Below are positions 31,923 to 42,386 of a stretch of DNA of 64,000 nt, in pieces. The position numbers and the translations under genes are program-made. The notes beneath the pieces are model-generated. The model did no database searches. It was not told where the DNA came from and saw only the letters and a program-made list of their open reading frames with translations. Numbering within the stretch: the first letter of the stretch is position 1; each line of letters starts with the position of its first letter. This stretch comes from CAIQPS01 sp963783835 (GTDB lineage Bacteria; Actinomycetota; Thermoleophilia; RBG-16-64-13), in contig CAWAOX010000013.1 of NCBI GenBank assembly GCA_963783835.1, forward strand, positions 62,001 through 126,000, given 5' to 3'.

Positions 31923-33317
31923 TCAAAGCCCGAGAGCAGCCGCGATGACTTGCCTGGCGATCGGCGCGGCGACGCTGCCGCCCGATCCGCCGTTCTCCAC
32001 CAGCACCACTACCGCCACCGTCGGGTCCTCAGCCGGCGCGAAGCCGGCGAACCAGGCGTGCGATGTGTTGTCCGCCACTTCGGCGGTCCCTGTCTTGCCT
32101 GCAACCTGGACGCCCTTCAGCGCGGCGGCGGTTCCCGTGCCGCCGTTCACCACCTCTATCATCAGGTCCCGCATGGTCGCCGCCGTCGCGGCAGTTATCG
32201 GCCTCAGCCACACCCCCGGAGAGGTCTTGTCGACCAAGGCTCCGTTGTAGCTCAGCACCTGATCCACGATGTACGGCTTCATGATTTTGCCCTCGTTCGC
32301 AACGGCGGAAGCGGCAAGACCCATGAGAAGCGGCGTCGAAAGCACCTCTCCCTGCCCTATCGAGGCCTGGGCCACGTGGGCCGTGTCCATCTCGGCCGGA
32401 TCGGGAAAGACGCTCTTCGCACCGCCGAGCCTCCACGGGAACCGCTCGCCGAAGCCGAAGTCGGCCGCGTAGCTCGCCAGGGTGTCCGCGCCCAGGTCGA
32501 CCCCGAGCTTGGCGAACGTGGTATTGATGCTGCTCGCGAACGCCTCGGTGAACGTGTGCTTCCCGTAGACCTTATCTCCGAAGTTGTTGACCTCGTAGCC
32601 TCCCAGCGTGACCGATCCGGTGTCGACGAACTCGGTCTCGGGCGTCACCGTGCCCGTCTGGAGGCCGGACGAGGCCACGATCATCTTGAACACCGACCCC
32701 GGTGGATAGAGGCCGGAGGTAGCCCGGTTGATGAGCGGCCTGTCGGGATCGGCGATGATGGCCTTCCACTGCGAATCGATCTCGTTGGGGTCGTAGCCGG
32801 GGTACGACACCATGGCGAGGATGGCGCCGGTGCGCGGATCGAGGGCTACGACCGCCCCCTTGCGGTCTCCCAGAGCCTTCGCCGCAACCCGCTGGACCTT
32901 CATCTGTATGGTGAGTTTGAGATCGGCCCCGCGCTGGTTCTGGCCGAGCACCTGGCTCCAGGAACCGGTCACGCCAAGGAGGCCCGTCTGGCCGGTGAGC
33001 TCCTCGTTGTAGACCCGTTCTATGCCGGCCCGGCCGTAGCGGAGGCTGTTGTAGCCAAGCCAGGGCGAGGTGAGGCTCCCCGAGGGATACTCGCGGAGGT
33101 AGTACTGCCCTTCCTGGCGGTTCTTCGCGAGCTGCTCGCCGTCGGCCGACAGGATGAGACCGCGCTCGATCTTCATCTCCTCCTCGACCGCCCGAGTGTT
33201 GGCCGCGTTCACCTTCAGGCTCGGCGCCGCCCACACCTGGACGTAGGTGAGCATCAGGATGAGGCCGACGAACAGCGCCACAAAGAAGTAGAAGAGCCTG
33301 CGGATGGACCTATCCAC
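31923..33317 (-). CDS. pbpA: Class B penicillin-binding protein (PbpA type transpeptidase)
   Basis: This 464-residue peptidoglycan transpeptidase has one N-terminal membrane helix (residues about 8-28), a dimerisation-like domain and a transpeptidase domain. The active-site motifs are SVFK near residue 206 (PPGSVFKMIVASS), SIN in AFASSINTTFAKLG and KTG in VAGKTGTAEVADN. It is the size of mycobacterial PbpA. The GTG start overlaps the rodA stop by eight bases. With the RodA glycosyltransferase next door it forms a SEDS-bPBP pair that polymerises and cross-links the wall, and the flanking kinase, phosphatase and FHA genes suggest phosphorylation control. Confidence 0.94.
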   Translation of the reverse strand: MDRSIRRLFYFFVALFVGLILMLTYVQVWAAPSLKVNAANTRAVEEEMKIERGLILSADGEQLAKNRQEGQYYLREYPSGSLTSPWLGYNSLRYGRAGIERVYNEELTGQTGLLGVTGSWSQVLGQNQRGADLKLTIQMKVQRVAAKALGDRKGAVVALDPRTGAILAMVSYPGYDPNEIDSQWKAIIADPDRPLINRATSGLYPPGSVFKMIVASSGLQTGTVTPETEFVDTGSVTLGGYEVNNFGDKVYGKHTFTEAFASSINTTFAKLGVDLGADTLASYAADFGFGERFPWRLGGAKSVFPDPAEMDTAHVAQASIGQGEVLSTPLLMGLAASAVANEGKIMKPYIVDQVLSYNGALVDKTSPGVWLRPITAATAATMRDLMIEVVNGGTGTAAALKGVQVAGKTGTAEVADNTSHAWFAGFAPAEDPTVAVVVLVENGGSGGSVAAPIARQVIAAALGL

Positions 33318-34590
33318 TCCGCGCCGCCTTGTCGCTCGCCCTCAGCAGCAGCGCCAGCAGGACGAAGTTGGCCACCACCGAGCTGCCCCCATAGCTCACG
33401 AAGGGCAGGGTGATGCCGGTGAGCGGGATGAGCTTGATCACGCCGCCGATGATGATAAATGCCTGGAGAGCGAAGATGCTGGTGAGACCGGTGGCCAGCA
33501 ACCGGGAGAAGTCGTCCCTGCTCTGCATGGCGATCCGCAGTCCCCGATAGGTGAATATCAGGTAGAGAAGGATGATCCCGACACCCCCCACAAGCCCGAG
33601 TTCCTCCCCTATGGCGGAGAAGATGAAGTCGGATTCCAGGTTAGGGATGATCGGGTTGCCCGATTGCAGGATGAGATACCCCTGTCCCAGCCCCCGTCCG
33701 AAGAGCCCGCCGGAGGCGAGCGAGAACAGGGACTGAACGATCTGGTATCCCTTACCGCTCGGGTCGGCCCAGGGATCGAGCCAGATGTCGACGCGGGTCT
33801 GCACGTGCGAGAAGACGAAGTACAGCGCCGTCGCTCCGATCAGGAACAGGACCACCCCCACGACCACGTAGAGGAACCGGCCTGTGGCCACATAGATGAG
33901 GGCAAGCATGGCGCCGAAGAAGAGCAGGCTGGTGCCGAGATCCTTCATGAAGATCATGAGCAGTATCGAGAAGCCCCAGACGGTGAGAAGGGGAGCGAGG
34001 TAGCGAAAGGGGGGAAGCGGGACGCCCAAGATGCGGCGGGTGCTGACGGTGAGCACTTCGCGGACATCGACGAGATAGGCGGCGAAGAACGCGATCAGTA
34101 GCACCTTGCCGAACTCGGCCGGCTGGAAGTGGATCGGGCCAAAGGCAAGCCACAGACGAGAGCCGTTTATCTCCTGGCCCACTGCAGCGGTGACGAGCAG
34201 GAGCAAGAGGCCGGCGATCCCCAGCCAGTACTTGTGCCGGGCGAGTGGCTTCAGATCGCGCACGACCACCAGCACGAGCAGGAACGCGACGAGGCCGACC
34301 ACTAACCACATCGCCTGCTTCAGGGCGAGGTCCTCGTCGATGCGGTAGAGCAGCAGAAGACCGAGGGTCGAGAGGAGGGCGGTGACCGGCAACAGGTAGG
34401 GATCGGCCAGAGGAGCGAGCACCCTGCGGCCTAGGTGGGCGATAGCGAAGAGGGCGAGGAACAGAAGCCCGTACGTCAGAGACGACCAGGTGAGGGTCTC
34501 CGCCTTGACCGTGTAGACGAGCGCGAACCCGAGAGTGGTCAGGATCAGCGCTGGGAGAAGAAAGAGCAGTTCGCGGTTACGGACGCTCAC
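33310..34590 (-). CDS. rodA: SEDS-family peptidoglycan glycosyltransferase RodA/FtsW
   Basis: This 426-residue polytopic membrane protein is predicted to have about ten to twelve helices. SEDS landmarks include FGPIHFQPAEFGKVLLIAFF, LMIFMKDLGTSLLFFGAML, FGRGLGQGYLILQSGNPIIP, ESDFIFSAIGEELGLVGG and the C-terminal FVSYGGSSVVANFVLLALLL. It polymerises lipid II into glycan strands. The GTG start overlaps the upstream phosphatase stop (GTGA). Genome position within fhaA-fhaB-pstP-rodA-pbpA-pknB supports RodA rather than FtsW. Confidence 0.94.
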   Translation of the reverse strand: MSVRNRELLFLLPALILTTLGFALVYTVKAETLTWSSLTYGLLFLALFAIAHLGRRVLAPLADPYLLPVTALLSTLGLLLLYRIDEDLALKQAMWLVVGLVAFLLVLVVVRDLKPLARHKYWLGIAGLLLLLVTAAVGQEINGSRLWLAFGPIHFQPAEFGKVLLIAFFAAYLVDVREVLTVSTRRILGVPLPPFRYLAPLLTVWGFSILLMIFMKDLGTSLLFFGAMLALIYVATGRFLYVVVGVVLFLIGATALYFVFSHVQTRVDIWLDPWADPSGKGYQIVQSLFSLASGGLFGRGLGQGYLILQSGNPIIPNLESDFIFSAIGEELGLVGGVGIILLYLIFTYRGLRIAMQSRDDFSRLLATGLTSIFALQAFIIIGGVIKLIPLTGITLPFVSYGGSSVVANFVLLALLLRASDKAARSG

Positions 34591-35807
34591 TGTAGCGCAG
34601 CCAGCCCCCGCAAAAAGGCCCGGCCCGCGTCCTTTCCAATCAGGTCGTGCGCGTCCACCCTCTCACGCTGGTATGCGGCAAGCGAATCGTAGCTGACCGT
34701 GCCCAGCTCGACGACCGAAGAAAGATGAATGCCCAGCAGAGTCGTGGGTAGGCCCTGGTATAGCGCCACCATGCCGTCCGCGTTGCCCACGTAGTACACG
34801 TTCGAGTTGAACACCGCGAAAGCGGCGACGGCCATACCGAGTACGACCACGACGACGACCGCCGTGACGATCCAAGTACGGCGCGACCAGCGCCCGGGCT
34901 TGGCTTCGCCCTGAGTCGCCGATGCGGCATTTGGCGTCTGCCGGGCCCATACAGGAGGACGCCGTCCCAGCCTGGCGCCCATCCCCAGAGCGGGTCGCAT
35001 GAAGCCAGGCACCGACGAGGTCTTCTGCTCTCCCCGGTCTGCCGGCCCCAGAGCCACGGCGTCGTCGTCCGCGATGTCTTCGCTGCCCTCGGCCGGCTGG
35101 TCGTCGGAGACCAGGTCCACGACCACCACCGTGATGTTGTCCTCGCCGCCGCCCTCCAGGGCCGCCTGTACCAGGGCGTCCGCGGCCGCTTGGGGACCGT
35201 CCAGCTGCCGGAGCACCTCTTGGATCTTCTCGTCGGATACCATCCCGCTCAGACCGTCGCTGCAGAGCAACAGGCGATCCCCCGGCTCCGGGCGGATCTC
35301 CAGCAGATCGGGCGTAGTCTCGCCCTCGGTCCCCAGAGCCCTGGTAATCACGCTGCGGTGGGGATGGCTGGCCGCTTCGGCCGCGGTCAGTTCGCCGCGG
35401 CGGACCATCTCGCCCACCCAGGAGTGGTCGTCGGTCAGTTGGCGGAGCGCTCCCTGGTGCAGCAGATAGGCCCGCGAATCTCCAACGTGGCCGAGGATGA
35501 TCGTGCCGTCCTGGATAAGGGCGGACGTCAGAGTGGTGCCCATGCCCAGAAGATGAGGCTCCGCGAGGCTGCGGGCCGCGATGGAGCCGTTGGCGTCGAC
35601 GATGGCGGCGAGCAGTTCATCCTTGCCAGCCGAGCCCGGCACGAGAGTGACCAATCTCTCGCACGCCATCTGCGAGGCCACTTCGCCTCCGCGCGCCCCG
35701 CCCATACCGTCACAGACCACGTAGAGACCTTTGCGGACCAGGAAGGAATCCTCGTTGGTCTGCCTGACCAGTCCGCGGTGAGTCGCGAATCCGGCCGCCA
35801 GTCCCAC
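34587..35807 (-). CDS. pstP: PP2C-family Ser/Thr phosphatase with membrane anchor (PstP type)
   Basis: This 406-residue protein reverses the action of the PASTA kinase in related systems. The PP2C domain (about 1-240) has the metal-binding motifs RQTNEDSFLV, VVCDGMGGARGG, ILGHVGDSRAYL, LLLCSDGLSGMV and GGGEDNITVVVVD. A basic, Pro/Ala-rich juxtamembrane stretch leads to one helix (about 310-330) and a short extracellular tail of about 70 residues without a recognised domain. The start shares one base with the fhaB stop (TAGTG). Confidence 0.93.
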   Translation of the reverse strand: MGLAAGFATHRGLVRQTNEDSFLVRKGLYVVCDGMGGARGGEVASQMACERLVTLVPGSAGKDELLAAIVDANGSIAARSLAEPHLLGMGTTLTSALIQDGTIILGHVGDSRAYLLHQGALRQLTDDHSWVGEMVRRGELTAAEAASHPHRSVITRALGTEGETTPDLLEIRPEPGDRLLLCSDGLSGMVSDEKIQEVLRQLDGPQAAADALVQAALEGGGEDNITVVVVDLVSDDQPAEGSEDIADDDAVALGPADRGEQKTSSVPGFMRPALGMGARLGRRPPVWARQTPNAASATQGEAKPGRWSRRTWIVTAVVVVVVLGMAVAAFAVFNSNVYYVGNADGMVALYQGLPTTLLGIHLSSVVELGTVSYDSLAAYQRERVDAHDLIGKDAGRAFLRGLAALQ

Positions 35808-36307
35808 TACCGCACCTCGACTCTGAAGATAGTGTCACCCACCTCGACTCGATCGCCCGGCGCCAACAGTGTCGGAGAAGAGATGTCCGCACCGTTCACT
35901 TGGGTTCCATTCGTGCTGAGAAGGTCCTCCGCCAGAAGGCCCGAGGGGGTGGCTTCGAACAAGACATGCTTGGAGGAGACGAAGGTGTCCTCCAGGTAGA
36001 TATCCATATCGGAGGAGCGGCCGGCCAGCGCCGGGACGCCGGCTGCGAACGTGAAGGCCTCTCCCGGCCGAAGCACGGGGCTCTTCTCCACAACCAAGCT
36101 CCAGATACCCCCCGCGGCCGGGGCCGCATACAGGGCCGCCGGCTCCACGAAGGCCGCGGGCACAGGGGGCGCCGGGGATGGCCGTTTGGTCGGGCCGGGA
36201 GCGGCCGTGCGCAACTCGCGGGCGGTGGAGCGAATAACCCTGTACAGGAACAGGTACAGGATGATGAGGAAGACGACCTTCCCCGCGAGCAGTACTATCG
36301 GAAGCAT
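35807..36307 (-). CDS. fhaB: Membrane-anchored FHA-domain protein (FhaB type)
   Basis: This 166-residue protein has an N-terminal membrane helix (LAGKVVFLIILYLFLYRVIR) and a C-terminal forkhead-associated domain that binds phosphothreonine. The FHA landmarks are AGRSSDMDIYLEDTFVSSKH and LLSTNGTQVNGADI (SxxH and NG). FhaB proteins recruit phosphorylated partners to the wall-synthesis machinery. It lies between fhaA and pstP. Confidence 0.9.
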   Translation of the reverse strand: MLPIVLLAGKVVFLIILYLFLYRVIRSTARELRTAAPGPTKRPSPAPPVPAAFVEPAALYAAPAAGGIWSLVVEKSPVLRPGEAFTFAAGVPALAGRSSDMDIYLEDTFVSSKHVLFEATPSGLLAEDLLSTNGTQVNGADISSPTLLAPGDRVEVGDTIFRVEVR

Positions 36308-36343
36308 GGGTACATCTTCGGTGGCAGGCGCCCAGGCATCGGC

Positions 36344-37177
36344 CTACTTGCTCTCCACCGTCAGCCGGCTGTCGCCGATCGTGACCACGTCCCGGGGCCG
36401 CAAGACGGTGCTGGTGACCGGATACCCGTTCACCATGGTCCCGTTGGTCGATCCCAGGTCCTCGATCATGAGCCGTCCGTCATTCCAGTAGATGGCAGCG
36501 TGCTTACGCGAGACGTTGGGATCGTCGATACGGAGATCGGTATCCCGGCCGCGGCCCAGCACCACGCGGCTCTGCGTGAACTCCCGGGCCCGATCGCCGG
36601 AAGCGATGACAATCACGCGCCGCGCCAGACCAAGCTCTTCGGCCTGCTTGGCCGCGAGGACCTCAGTGCTGGCCGGGATCTTCATGTCGGCAGCCCCCGC
36701 CGCGGCCGCCCCTGCCGCCGAGGCGGCCGCGGCTTGGCCGCCGGCCGAAGCGGGCCCCGCCGCCGCTCCAAACGCAGGTGGAGTGCCCGCAGGCGCCGCC
36801 TCCTCCGCCACCTCCACCCCGCCTTGTTGCGGATAGGCCCTCTGGGCGAGGATGCCGAAATAGCCCAGGTCCAGATCCTGGTCGGCCACGATCTCCACGG
36901 CCAGCTCCCCCTGCAGGAGATAGCCCATGTCGTGCACGTGCTTGGCCAGTTTGTTCGTGAGATCGGCGGCGATCTGCGCCCGGCGAGGGGTCAGGTTCTC
37001 ATAGTCCTCGAGGCACAGATACACGACGTAGCGGTTGCGCGCCCATACATGGTCCCCTCGGGAGACCGTGTGATCGTCCATCTCCTTGACGATCTTGCGC
37101 GCCAGCTCCGCCGGGTCGACGTGGAGCCTCTTGGGGCTTTTGTCAGTAGGCACCCCGGCCTTTCGGATGAACCTCAT
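36344..37177 (-). CDS. fhaA: FHA-domain protein with N-terminal DUF3662-like domain (FhaA type)
   Basis: This 277-residue cytoplasmic protein begins with a domain of about 120 residues seen in actinobacterial FhaA (VDPAELARKIVKEMDDHTVS, RYVVYLCLEDYENLTPRRAQ). A low-complexity Ala/Gly/Pro linker follows (about 130-165). A C-terminal FHA domain then shows VVLGRGRDTDLRIDDPNVSR, KHAAIYWNDG and DLGSTNGTMVNG. It is likely an adaptor reading kinase phosphorylation. A strong GGAGG precedes the ATG, which lies 12 bases after the stop of the upstream kinase. Confidence 0.92.
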   Translation of the reverse strand: MRFIRKAGVPTDKSPKRLHVDPAELARKIVKEMDDHTVSRGDHVWARNRYVVYLCLEDYENLTPRRAQIAADLTNKLAKHVHDMGYLLQGELAVEIVADQDLDLGYFGILAQRAYPQQGGVEVAEEAAPAGTPPAFGAAAGPASAGGQAAAASAAGAAAAGAADMKIPASTEVLAAKQAEELGLARRVIVIASGDRAREFTQSRVVLGRGRDTDLRIDDPNVSRKHAAIYWNDGRLMIEDLGSTNGTMVNGYPVTSTVLRPRDVVTIGDSRLTVESK

Positions 37178-37189
37178 CGATGATTCCTC

Positions 37190-38884
<1,695 letters not shown>

Positions 38885-38896
38885 GCGGCCAGTATA
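38885..38896 (-). promoter_or_regulatory. Candidate leaderless promoter of the kinase-FHA-PP2C-RodA-PbpA-PknB-GlyQS operon
   Basis: TATACT on the minus strand ends six bases before the ATG, placing the expected transcription start at or next to the start codon. No good -35 hexamer is visible. Confidence 0.4.
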
Positions 38897-38936
38897 TCGC
38901 CCGCCCTCGCCAACCTCTCCCCCCTGTTAGTGCCTA

Positions 38937-39004
38937 CCCGTCGGCACGCATCTCCGCTCCGGCTGCGTTTCACGACTCCTCCCCCGGAGACACGTGCCGC
39001 CGGG
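38937..39004 (+). repeat. Palindromic repeat element, copy A
   Basis: Imperfect 19-bp inverted arms, CCCGTCGGCACGCATCTCC against GGAGACACGTGCCGCCGGG (three mismatches), enclose a loop with CGGCTGCGTTTCACGACTCC. The core from GCATCTCC to CCGGAGAC matches copy B in inverse orientation with about two differences. The outer arms differ in sequence but still pair. Confidence 0.75.
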
Positions 39005-39226
39005 CAGGGACTCGCCCAGAGGAGGGGCCTTGCCGCGGGCTGGCCGCCCACTACCTTTTGGTGGCCCCTGAGCCGAACCAGACGCCCGATCCAAACTGCT
39101 TTTTGCCGCGGGGAACCAGGCGGGCGGGTTAGTACGGCGACTCGTGCAGGCGAGGGCGCCGAGAGTGAGCACCGGCTATCCAACCGCATCTGAAGCCCTT
39201 GTGGGGCCGGTGTGATAGGGAGGTGA

Positions 39227-39298
39227 GCCCAGACGCGATGCGTCTCCGGAGGAGGAGTCGTGAAACGCAGCCGGGGCGGAGATGCATCGCGTCTGGGC
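39227..39298 (-). repeat. Palindromic repeat element, copy B (inverted relative to A)
   Basis: Inverted arms of about 21 bp with one mismatch (CCCAGACGCGATGCGTCTCC against GGAGATGCATCGCGTCTGGG) enclose a loop with GAGTCGTGAAACGCAGCC, the reverse complement of the copy A loop. It ends 55 bp before tRNA-Leu. Confidence 0.8.
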
Positions 39299-39352
39299 CT
39301 ACTTTGCTGTGAGGCAGGTGCCGCAAAAGCCGTGTTATACTCGGCGGGCTCC

Positions 39353-39439
39353 GGGCGAGTGGCGGAATTGGCAGACGCGCTAGGTTCAGGGTCTAGTGAG
39401 CTTACGCTCATGGGGGTTCAAGTCCCCCCTCGCCCACCA
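39353..39439 (+). tRNA. tRNA-Leu (anticodon CAG)
   Basis: Acceptor GGGCGAG pairs with CTCGCCC. The D arm is TGGCGGAATTGGCAGACG, and the anticodon stem CTAGG/TCTAG holds loop TTCAGGG (anticodon CAG). A long variable arm is built from TGAGCTTACGCTCA, the T arm contains GGTTCAAGTCC, and CCA is encoded at the 3' end. Confidence 0.96.
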
Positions 39440-39466
39440 TCATCTTTCGCACTATGGCGCCTGCAT

Positions 39467-40546
39467 ATGGTTGATCTGAATAACGGCGACGCCTTCGAGG
39501 ACGTTACCCAGGGAGAGCGGAAGCAGCGGCAGAAGAAAACGCTGCCAAAACCGTTGCTCCGGCTGCTCGTCGCCTTGGCCGCGGTCATCGTTGTGGTAGT
39601 GGTGATCGTCGTGGCGGTCACGAGCGCTATGGGCACGGACGAGGCGGCCGACTACCAGCAGTACATGACGTCGGTCGCGGACCTGTTGAAACAGTCGGAC
39701 TCCATAGGGGACGAACTTACCAAGCTGCTGACGAATCCCGGGGACACGAGCCGCAAGGACATCCAGACCAAGCTGGACCAGTTCGTGGCCAGGTCCGCGC
39801 AGTTGGAGACCAAGGCCAAAGAGCTTGAGGTGCCCAAGGAACTCCTCGACCAGAACGTCCACCAGTTCTTCGTGCTGGCCATGACGTTCCGGCACACCGG
39901 GTTGGCGGATCTCGAGCCTTCTCTCATGAACGCCCTTCAGGTGCAGGACACGGATGTAGCGGCGGAGCAGATCTCGAGAGCCCTGTACTACCTGACCAAC
40001 TCCGACTTCCTCTATAAAGAGGTCTTCGTCTCCAAGGCGACGGAAATGGTCAAGGAGAAGAATCTCGTGGGCGTGACCGTTCCGGGTTCCCAATTCCTGA
40101 GCGATCCTGATCTGGCCTCCCGCTCGCAAGCGCAAGAGATAATCGCGCAACTCAAGAGCACCGGGATTCTCCAGACTGTCCACGGAGTGGCCATCTCCAA
40201 GGTCACTGCCCAGCCCGACGAGCAAGAGATCGAGAACGGCAAGACCTACAACCTGACGGCCAGCGACGCGCTCGCCTTCCTGGTGACTGTGGAGAACCAG
40301 GGGAACATGGCGGAGAAGGACGTCCCCGTGGTGGTCACTCTAGCGACACAGAACGGAGAACCGCAGGAGATCACCGTGATCATTCCAGAGTTGAAGCCCG
40401 GGACAAAAGCCACCGCGACGGTACAGGGTCTCAACCCGACGGATTACGGCGAAGTGGCTACACTGACGGTAGAGACTGGACCGGTCACCGGCGAGAAGTT
40501 CAAAGACAACAACTCGATCGAAGCCAACGTCATCTTCAAACTCTAG
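39467..40546 (+). CDS. Exported membrane-anchored protein with C-terminal CARDB-like domain
   Basis: A 359-residue protein of unknown function. After about 30 basic residues (GERKQRQKKTLPKPLLRLL) a Val/Ile-rich helix (about 32-55) anchors it. Residues about 60-215 are helical and hydrophilic. The C-terminal 110 residues (SDALAFLVTVENQGNMAEKD, TVIIPELKPGTKATATVQGL, DNNSIEANVIFKL) look like a CARDB/Ig-type beta-sandwich used in surface adhesion. The start at ATG 39467 lies 27 bp after tRNA-Leu; the frame is open further back only through the tRNA. Ten bases separate it from the DUF4446 gene, so the two are probably co-transcribed. Confidence 0.75.
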   Translation: MVDLNNGDAFEDVTQGERKQRQKKTLPKPLLRLLVALAAVIVVVVVIVVAVTSAMGTDEAADYQQYMTSVADLLKQSDSIGDELTKLLTNPGDTSRKDIQTKLDQFVARSAQLETKAKELEVPKELLDQNVHQFFVLAMTFRHTGLADLEPSLMNALQVQDTDVAAEQISRALYYLTNSDFLYKEVFVSKATEMVKEKNLVGVTVPGSQFLSDPDLASRSQAQEIIAQLKSTGILQTVHGVAISKVTAQPDEQEIENGKTYNLTASDALAFLVTVENQGNMAEKDVPVVVTLATQNGEPQEITVIIPELKPGTKATATVQGLNPTDYGEVATLTVETGPVTGEKFKDNNSIEANVIFKL

Positions 40547-40555
40547 GGGTACGCT

Positions 40556-41389
40556 TTGAGTCTCGTACAAGGATTCGAAGTCCTTGCAGTATTGGCGCTG
40601 GCGATGGCCATCGCAGCAGGAATCGGCTTGTTCCTGGTGTTCCGGCGCCTCCAGCGCTACCACCGGAACCAGTACGTCATCATGGGTTCGCGCGGCAACG
40701 TCGACATCGTCGAGCATGTGGCGGCGGTCGACGACAAGCTCGCCAACATGCGCGTCGCGCTCGAGGACCTCACTCTGGTGGCCCGGGATCATGACGTGCG
40801 CATCGACGGCACTCTCTCCCGCATCGGCGTCGTGAGGTTCGACGCATACCAAGATCTGGGGGGCAGGCAGAGCTCGGCCGTCGCGTTCCTAAACAGTCTC
40901 GGCAACGGCGTGGTCATCACCACCGTCGTGAGCCGCGACTTCGCACGCATGTACGTGAAGCTGCTCAAGGATGGGGTACCGGATATCCCCCTGGCCCCGG
41001 AGGAGATGGAAGCGGTCGACCAGGCGCGAGGAGCGGGTCCCTTCACGATCCGTCCTCGGGCACAGGCGTCCGGGAACGGCTACGTGGCGCCCCCCGGGAT
41101 AGACGCCGAAACGGCGGCTCTCCTTTCAGCCGGCCTGCCCGGGCGGCGACCGCTGTCCGACCGGGAAGTGGCCCGTGAGAACCGCCGGCGCAAGCGCCAA
41201 GGGTTGCCCCCGGTCGTGGAGATAGTCACGCCTTCGGCCACCGGCTGGACGGACCCCGCCACCCCGTCGCCCGACGCCGATACTCTGGCGGCGCAGTACG
41301 TGCGCCAGCGTAAACCCGAAGCGGGCGAAGCGGCCCTGGAGCCGGGGAACTCGGGCGGCGATGGGAACGGCGATATCGATGACCTGTGA
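40556..41389 (+). CDS. DUF4446-like membrane protein
   Basis: A 277-residue protein with an N-terminal helix (VLAVLALAMAIAAGIGLFLV), a coiled segment (VDDKLANMRVALEDL) and the core RIGVVRFDAYQDLGGRQSSA with SVAFLNSLGNGVVITTVVSR, which is the pattern of the DUF4446 family. The remaining 110 residues are Pro/Arg-rich and probably disordered. TTG is the start. The role is unknown. It overlaps the pheA frame by up to 29 bp. Confidence 0.7.
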   Translation: MSLVQGFEVLAVLALAMAIAAGIGLFLVFRRLQRYHRNQYVIMGSRGNVDIVEHVAAVDDKLANMRVALEDLTLVARDHDVRIDGTLSRIGVVRFDAYQDLGGRQSSAVAFLNSLGNGVVITTVVSRDFARMYVKLLKDGVPDIPLAPEEMEAVDQARGAGPFTIRPRAQASGNGYVAPPGIDAETAALLSAGLPGRRPLSDREVARENRRRKRQGLPPVVEIVTPSATGWTDPATPSPDADTLAAQYVRQRKPEAGEAALEPGNSGGDGNGDIDDL

Positions 41390-42326
41390 CGGGAGCAGCC
41401 AGGAGGTGGCCGTCTGGCCGGTCTCGTCGCTCGGCGAGCCCCTGCCCGTCGCTGCGAGGACGATCGGCTTCCTGGGGCCGGCAGGCACGTTCACCGAGGT
41501 AGCTCTGCGAGCGACCATCGACCAGCAGGCGCCCGATGGGCGCGTCCGCGGCTTCCTGCCGTTCCTATCCATGCAGGACACCATCGAAGCCGTCTCGTCA
41601 GGCGAAGTCGATTGCTCGATAGTCCCCATCGAGAACTCCATCGAGGGGTCGGTCTCGGCCACGGTGGATATCCTCACGCACGAGATCGACAACCTGCAGA
41701 TAGTTCGAGAAGTCAGGATCCCGGTACGTCACCAGTTGCTGGCGAGGCCGGGCACGACGCTGGAGCAGATAACCAAAGTCGTCTCGCACCCGCATGCGAA
41801 CGCGCAGTGCCGGATATGGCTGCGCCAAAACCTGCCGGGACGGGAGATAGAAGCGGCGAACTCCACTGCGAACGCAGCGGAACGGGTCGCCAAGAACGAC
41901 CAGCCGTGGGCGGCCATCGGCAACCAGTTGGCCGGAGAAACGTACGGATGCGTGGTGCTCGCGCCCGACATCGAGGACCACAAGGACAACGAGACCCGGT
42001 TCGTCTTCCTCGCCCGGCAGCGAGAGCGGCAGGACTGGTTCGAACCGTACAAGACCTCGGTCGTCTGCGAGATCGTCCAGGACCAGCCCGGCGCCTTGCT
42101 TCTGATCCTCCAGGAGTTCGCCTTCCGGCGCATCAACCTCACCAAGATCGAATCGCGGCCGTCCAAGCGGCGGCTGGGCGATTACCTCTTCCTCGTCGAT
42201 ATGGAGGGCAGGGTGGACGACGGGCCGGTGGCCGACGCCCTCCGCTGCCTGCGCTGCAAACTACCCCGGCTGACGGTCCTGGGCAGCTATCCTGTGGGTA
42301 AGCCGCTCAAGGCTGCTGGGAAGTGA
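41361..42326 (+). CDS. pheA: Prephenate dehydratase with ACT regulatory domain
   Basis: This enzyme converts prephenate to phenylpyruvate in phenylalanine synthesis. The catalytic domain (about 34-215) has IGFLGPAGTFTEVALRA, VPIENSIEGSVSATVDIL, VVSHPHANAQCRIWL and the TRF motif in DNETRFVFLAR. The C-terminal ACT domain (about 225-305) has PGALLLILQEFAFRRINLTK followed by IESRPSKRRLGDYLFLVDM, the phenylalanine-binding ESRP motif, so feedback inhibition is expected. The start is uncertain: ATG at 41361, or ATG at 41379. Confidence 0.93.
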   Translation: MGTAISMTCDGSSQEVAVWPVSSLGEPLPVAARTIGFLGPAGTFTEVALRATIDQQAPDGRVRGFLPFLSMQDTIEAVSSGEVDCSIVPIENSIEGSVSATVDILTHEIDNLQIVREVRIPVRHQLLARPGTTLEQITKVVSHPHANAQCRIWLRQNLPGREIEAANSTANAAERVAKNDQPWAAIGNQLAGETYGCVVLAPDIEDHKDNETRFVFLARQRERQDWFEPYKTSVVCEIVQDQPGALLLILQEFAFRRINLTKIESRPSKRRLGDYLFLVDMEGRVDDGPVADALRCLRCKLPRLTVLGSYPVGKPLKAAGK

Positions 42327-42386
42327 TTCTTCGCGTCCGTAGCTTGAATCGAGTTCTATAGGTCCCCGTATCCGAGGAGAGTGCCG

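Larger units (their letters stand above)
38897..39352. other. Non-coding stretch holding two inverted palindromic elements
   Basis: No convincing gene occupies these 456 bases. Open frames here repeat the same peptide words only because they cross the two palindromic copies. The region holds element copy A (38937-39004), about 220 bases of unrecognised GC-rich sequence, copy B (39227-39298) and the likely promoter of tRNA-Leu (TATACT at 39336-39341). Confidence 0.7.

Noticed and set aside
38897..39411. Proline/arginine-rich proteins between the kinase operon and tRNA-Leu
   Set aside because: They cross the palindromic elements and the tRNA, show repeated peptide words only from the DNA repeat, and have no ribosome site.
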